This document shows, piece after piece, positions 5,491 to 6,803 of a stretch of 6,803 nucleotides of DNA. A model generated the notes under the pieces. It had not been told where the DNA came from. It worked only from the letters and a program-made list of their open reading frames with translations, and did no database searches. Within the stretch, counting starts at the first letter, position 1. Each line of letters starts with the position of its first letter. Both the position numbers and the translations under genes were made by a program. The DNA is from Anaerolineaceae bacterium (lineage in GTDB: Bacteria; Chloroflexota; Anaerolineae; Anaerolineales; Anaerolineaceae), in NCBI GenBank assembly GCA_021107195.1, contig JAIOTF010000428.1:1-6803 (forward strand). The letters run 5' to 3'.

Positions 5491-5520
5491 TTGACATTAC
5501 TGTGTATTACACAGTATAAT
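5491..5520 (+). promoter_or_regulatory. Consensus sigma70 promoter of the padR-HAAS operon
   Basis: A perfect TTGACA (5491-5496) and a perfect TATAAT (5515-5520) are separated by 18 nt. The spacer is almost entirely filled by a palindrome (5499-5515). Such a strong promoter with an embedded operator implies tight repression in the resting state. Confidence 0.88.
5499..5515 (+). promoter_or_regulatory. PadR operator: perfect palindrome between -35 and -10
   Basis: ACTGTGTA (5499-5506) and TACACAGT (5508-5515) are perfect inverted repeats around a single central T. The TGTG...CACA form is like known PadR-family sites. Related TACACA words occur at 5475-5480 and 5537-5542, so binding may extend over several dimers. 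Assignment to PadR rests on position directly upstream of padR. Confidence 0.7.
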
Positions 5521-5540
5521 GCAGTCAATAATATGATACA

Positions 5541-5557
5541 CAACACAGATTGTGTTG
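5541..5557 (+). promoter_or_regulatory. Second inverted repeat in the padR leader
   Basis: CAACACA (5541-5547) and TGTGTTG (5551-5557) are perfect 7-bp arms with a 3-nt centre (GAT). They lie downstream of the predicted start (~5527) and before the ribosome site. The half-sites share ACACA/TGTGT with the promoter palindrome, so this may be a second operator, a leader hairpin, or both. Confidence 0.5.
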
Positions 5558-5581
5558 CTTAGCCGAAAGGATAACAAGACG

Positions 5582-5923
5582 ATGGCAAAAAAAGATACTG
5601 AAAGCAGCCTCCCGGAGAACATGACCCTGGAACTGCGCCGCGGCGTCATCATCCTGGCCGTTCTCAGTCAACTCAACGAAGACCAGTATGGTTACTCACT
5701 GATGAATGTGTTGACCGGGAAAGGGATGGAGATCGATCAGGGCACGTTATATCCCCTGCTGCGCCGTCTGGAGTCAAGAGGACTGCTGGAGAGCGACTGG
5801 CGCGTGGAAGAATCCCGGCCACGCCGCTACTACCGGATCAGTCCAAAAGGGGCAGAAATCCTGCCCCTGCTGAAGGAAGAATGGAATCGTTTAACAGAAG
5901 TGATGAAAGGGTTATTGCAATGA
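5582..5923 (+). CDS. PadR-family transcriptional repressor
   Basis: This is a 113-residue short PadR protein (winged helix plus one dimerisation helix). Seen are the N-terminal LELRRGVIILAVLSQL helix, the YGYSL motif of helix 2, the recognition segment GTLYPLLRRLESRGLLES, and the beta-wing RPRRYYRISPKG, followed by a C-terminal helix (LPLLKEEWNRLTEVMKGL). All hallmark motifs are intact. The start at ATG 5582 has GAAAGGA at 5565-5571, 10 nt upstream; a GTG at 5552 lies inside the leader repeat and would lack a ribosome site. PadR proteins repress their own operon and are often released by a small molecule or stress. Here the promoter-embedded palindrome supports autoregulation. The stop overlaps the next start (ATGA at 5920-5923), so PadR and the HAAS protein are made from one coupled message. 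Confidence 0.92.
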   Translation: MAKKDTESSLPENMTLELRRGVIILAVLSQLNEDQYGYSLMNVLTGKGMEIDQGTLYPLLRRLESRGLLESDWRVEESRPRRYYRISPKGAEILPLLKEEWNRLTEVMKGLLQ

Positions 5924-6803
5924 AAGACAAAAAGAATGGTCGTTATTTGATTGACAGTTATATTGAGGAAGTAGGGCGGCTCCTCCCCCTGCGGCAGCGC
6001 GGTGACATCCAGGCGGAAATCCGCTCCTTGCTGGAAGACACACTGGAAGACCGCCTGCAAGAGACTGGTCAGGAAGCGGATGTGGAGATGGTTGCCAGCT
6101 TGCTCGAAGAATTTGGCTCACCGGAGAAAATAGCTGCCTCCTATGCTCCTGACCGTTATCTGGTTGGGCCGAAGCTCTTCTCGCTGTTCCTGCTGGTATT
6201 GAAAATCGTCTTCTCGGTGTTGATCGTCCTGGGGCTGATCGGCGCAGGCATCGCCCTTTCGCAAGCTGCAACACCAGCGGATGGGTTCCGGATCATCGGG
6301 AAAAGCGCTCTGGAAATATTCGGCGGCTTGATGAACACCTTTGCCAGCATCGTGATCACCTTCGCAATTCTGGAACGCGTCCTGCCGGACAAAGACAAAC
6401 TGGATGAAGACTGGGACCCCCGCAAACTGGGACGCGTCGCTGACCAGGACAAGGTCAAACCTGTCGAATTGATCATCGGCATGGTTTTTGCCACCATCGG
6501 CATTGTCGTCTTCAATTTCTTCCCGCAGGTGATCCGCGGCGTGAGCATCACCAATGGGCAGATCCAGACATTCCAGTTGCTGGACACAAACTTCGCCCGC
6601 TTCATCCCCTGGTTGACCGTCCTGTGGTCAACGGAAATCCTCTTCAGCATCATCATCCTCTGGCGGCGGCAGTGGGAACAAACCACGCGCTGGGTGCGCG
6701 CCGGTCTGGATGTACTCGGCATGGTGCTGCTGGCTGCAATGCTCTTCGGCGGCCCGCTGATCGCCAGCACCACTGAAGCCGCAGCGACCTGGCCAAGCGA
6801 AGC
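5920..6803 (+). CDS. HAAS-domain multi-pass membrane protein, 3' end outside the window
   Basis: The frame is open from ATG 5920 to the window end, giving 294 residues and no stop, so the protein is C-terminally incomplete. Residues ~8-80 form a helical cytosolic HAAS-type domain (DUF1700/DUF1129-like): YLIDSYIEEVGRLLPLRQRG, then IQAEIRSLLEDTLEDR, a LLEEFGSPEKIAASY segment and DRYLVGP. Hydrophobic segments follow at about 87-113, 131-152, 182-203, 228-248 and 262-283, five probable membrane helices. A charged loop (ERVLPDKDKLDEDWDPRKLG, 152-171) lies between the second and third. HAAS domains occur next to PadR-like regulators and are thought to link membrane proteins to them as sensor or signalling partners. 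The ATGA overlap with padR supports such a pairing. What it senses or transports is not visible; the missing C-terminus may hold a further domain. Confidence 0.85.
   Translation, partial: MKDKKNGRYLIDSYIEEVGRLLPLRQRGDIQAEIRSLLEDTLEDRLQETGQEADVEMVASLLEEFGSPEKIAASYAPDRYLVGPKLFSLFLLVLKIVFSVLIVLGLIGAGIALSQAATPADGFRIIGKSALEIFGGLMNTFASIVITFAILERVLPDKDKLDEDWDPRKLGRVADQDKVKPVELIIGMVFATIGIVVFNFFPQVIRGVSITNGQIQTFQLLDTNFARFIPWLTVLWSTEILFSIIILWRRQWEQTTRWVRAGLDVLGMVLLAAMLFGGPLIASTTEAAATWPSE

Noticed and set aside
5294..5494. 66-codon frame starting at TTG 5294 behind AGGAG (5284-5288)
   Set aside because: It would be translated through the strong terminator at 5354-5388 and runs into the padR promoter. 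The peptide has no recognisable features; at most a short leader peptide could exist.
6156..6773. Minus-strand frame (205 codons) opposite the HAAS gene
   Set aside because: The sense strand encodes a continuous HAAS/membrane protein coupled to padR. The antisense translation is Ser/Arg/Thr-rich low complexity, typical of a shadow frame.

Overview
The window looks like a piece of a Chloroflexota chromosome, most likely Anaerolineae, or a metagenomic contig from that group. The main clue is a small lipoprotein with a Pro/Thr-rich stalk and a C-terminal NBR1-type Ig-like domain, an architecture common in Anaerolineae. The GC-rich coding of everything after about position 950, the HAAS-type membrane protein paired with PadR, and the Gram-positive-like promoters are compatible with this. 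The assignment is inference. All intact genes are on the + strand.

Layout. (1) Positions 1-848 are distinctly AT-rich (roughly 36% GC in sampled lines, against well over 50% later). They hold the C-terminal part of a caspase-like (peptidase C14) protein whose 5' end is interrupted by an in-frame TGA. It carries a winged-helix-like C-terminal segment and looks foreign to the rest. (2) Positions 914-1673 are a self-contained unit: promoter, NBR1-Ig-like lipoprotein, strong intrinsic terminator. (3) Positions 1743-1942 hold a tiny membrane-anchored ORF. Its best reading needs a -1 shift exactly at an A-AAA-AAC heptamer. (4) Positions 2000-3927 are a regulator/enzyme unit: a consensus promoter with inverted and direct repeats, a TetR/WHG-domain repressor, then a zinc-less MDR (quinone-oxidoreductase-like) dehydrogenase and a hairpin. 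(5) Positions 3932-5262 are a two-gene DNA-repair-like operon. A probably leaderless alkyltransferase-like (ATL) gene overlaps by 11 nt a radical-SAM gene of the spore-photoproduct-lyase-like group. The radical-SAM protein ends in a textbook beta-clamp-binding pentapeptide. (6) Positions 5175-5581 are intergenic, with two terminator-type hairpins and then a perfect-consensus promoter embedded in TGTG/CACA palindromes. (7) Positions 5582-6803 are a PadR repressor translationally coupled (ATGA overlap) to a HAAS-domain multi-pass membrane protein that runs off the window.

How the genes work together. TetR probably autoregulates and controls the downstream oxidoreductase. PadR probably represses itself and the HAAS membrane protein. 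ATL and the radical-SAM protein are probably co-expressed for handling DNA lesions, ATL as a lesion flag and the radical-SAM protein possibly as a clamp-recruited enzyme. The most unusual items are the caspase/winged-helix fragment, the slippery-heptamer microgene and the clamp motif on the radical-SAM protein. No CRISPR array, rRNA, convincing tRNA or transposase is visible.
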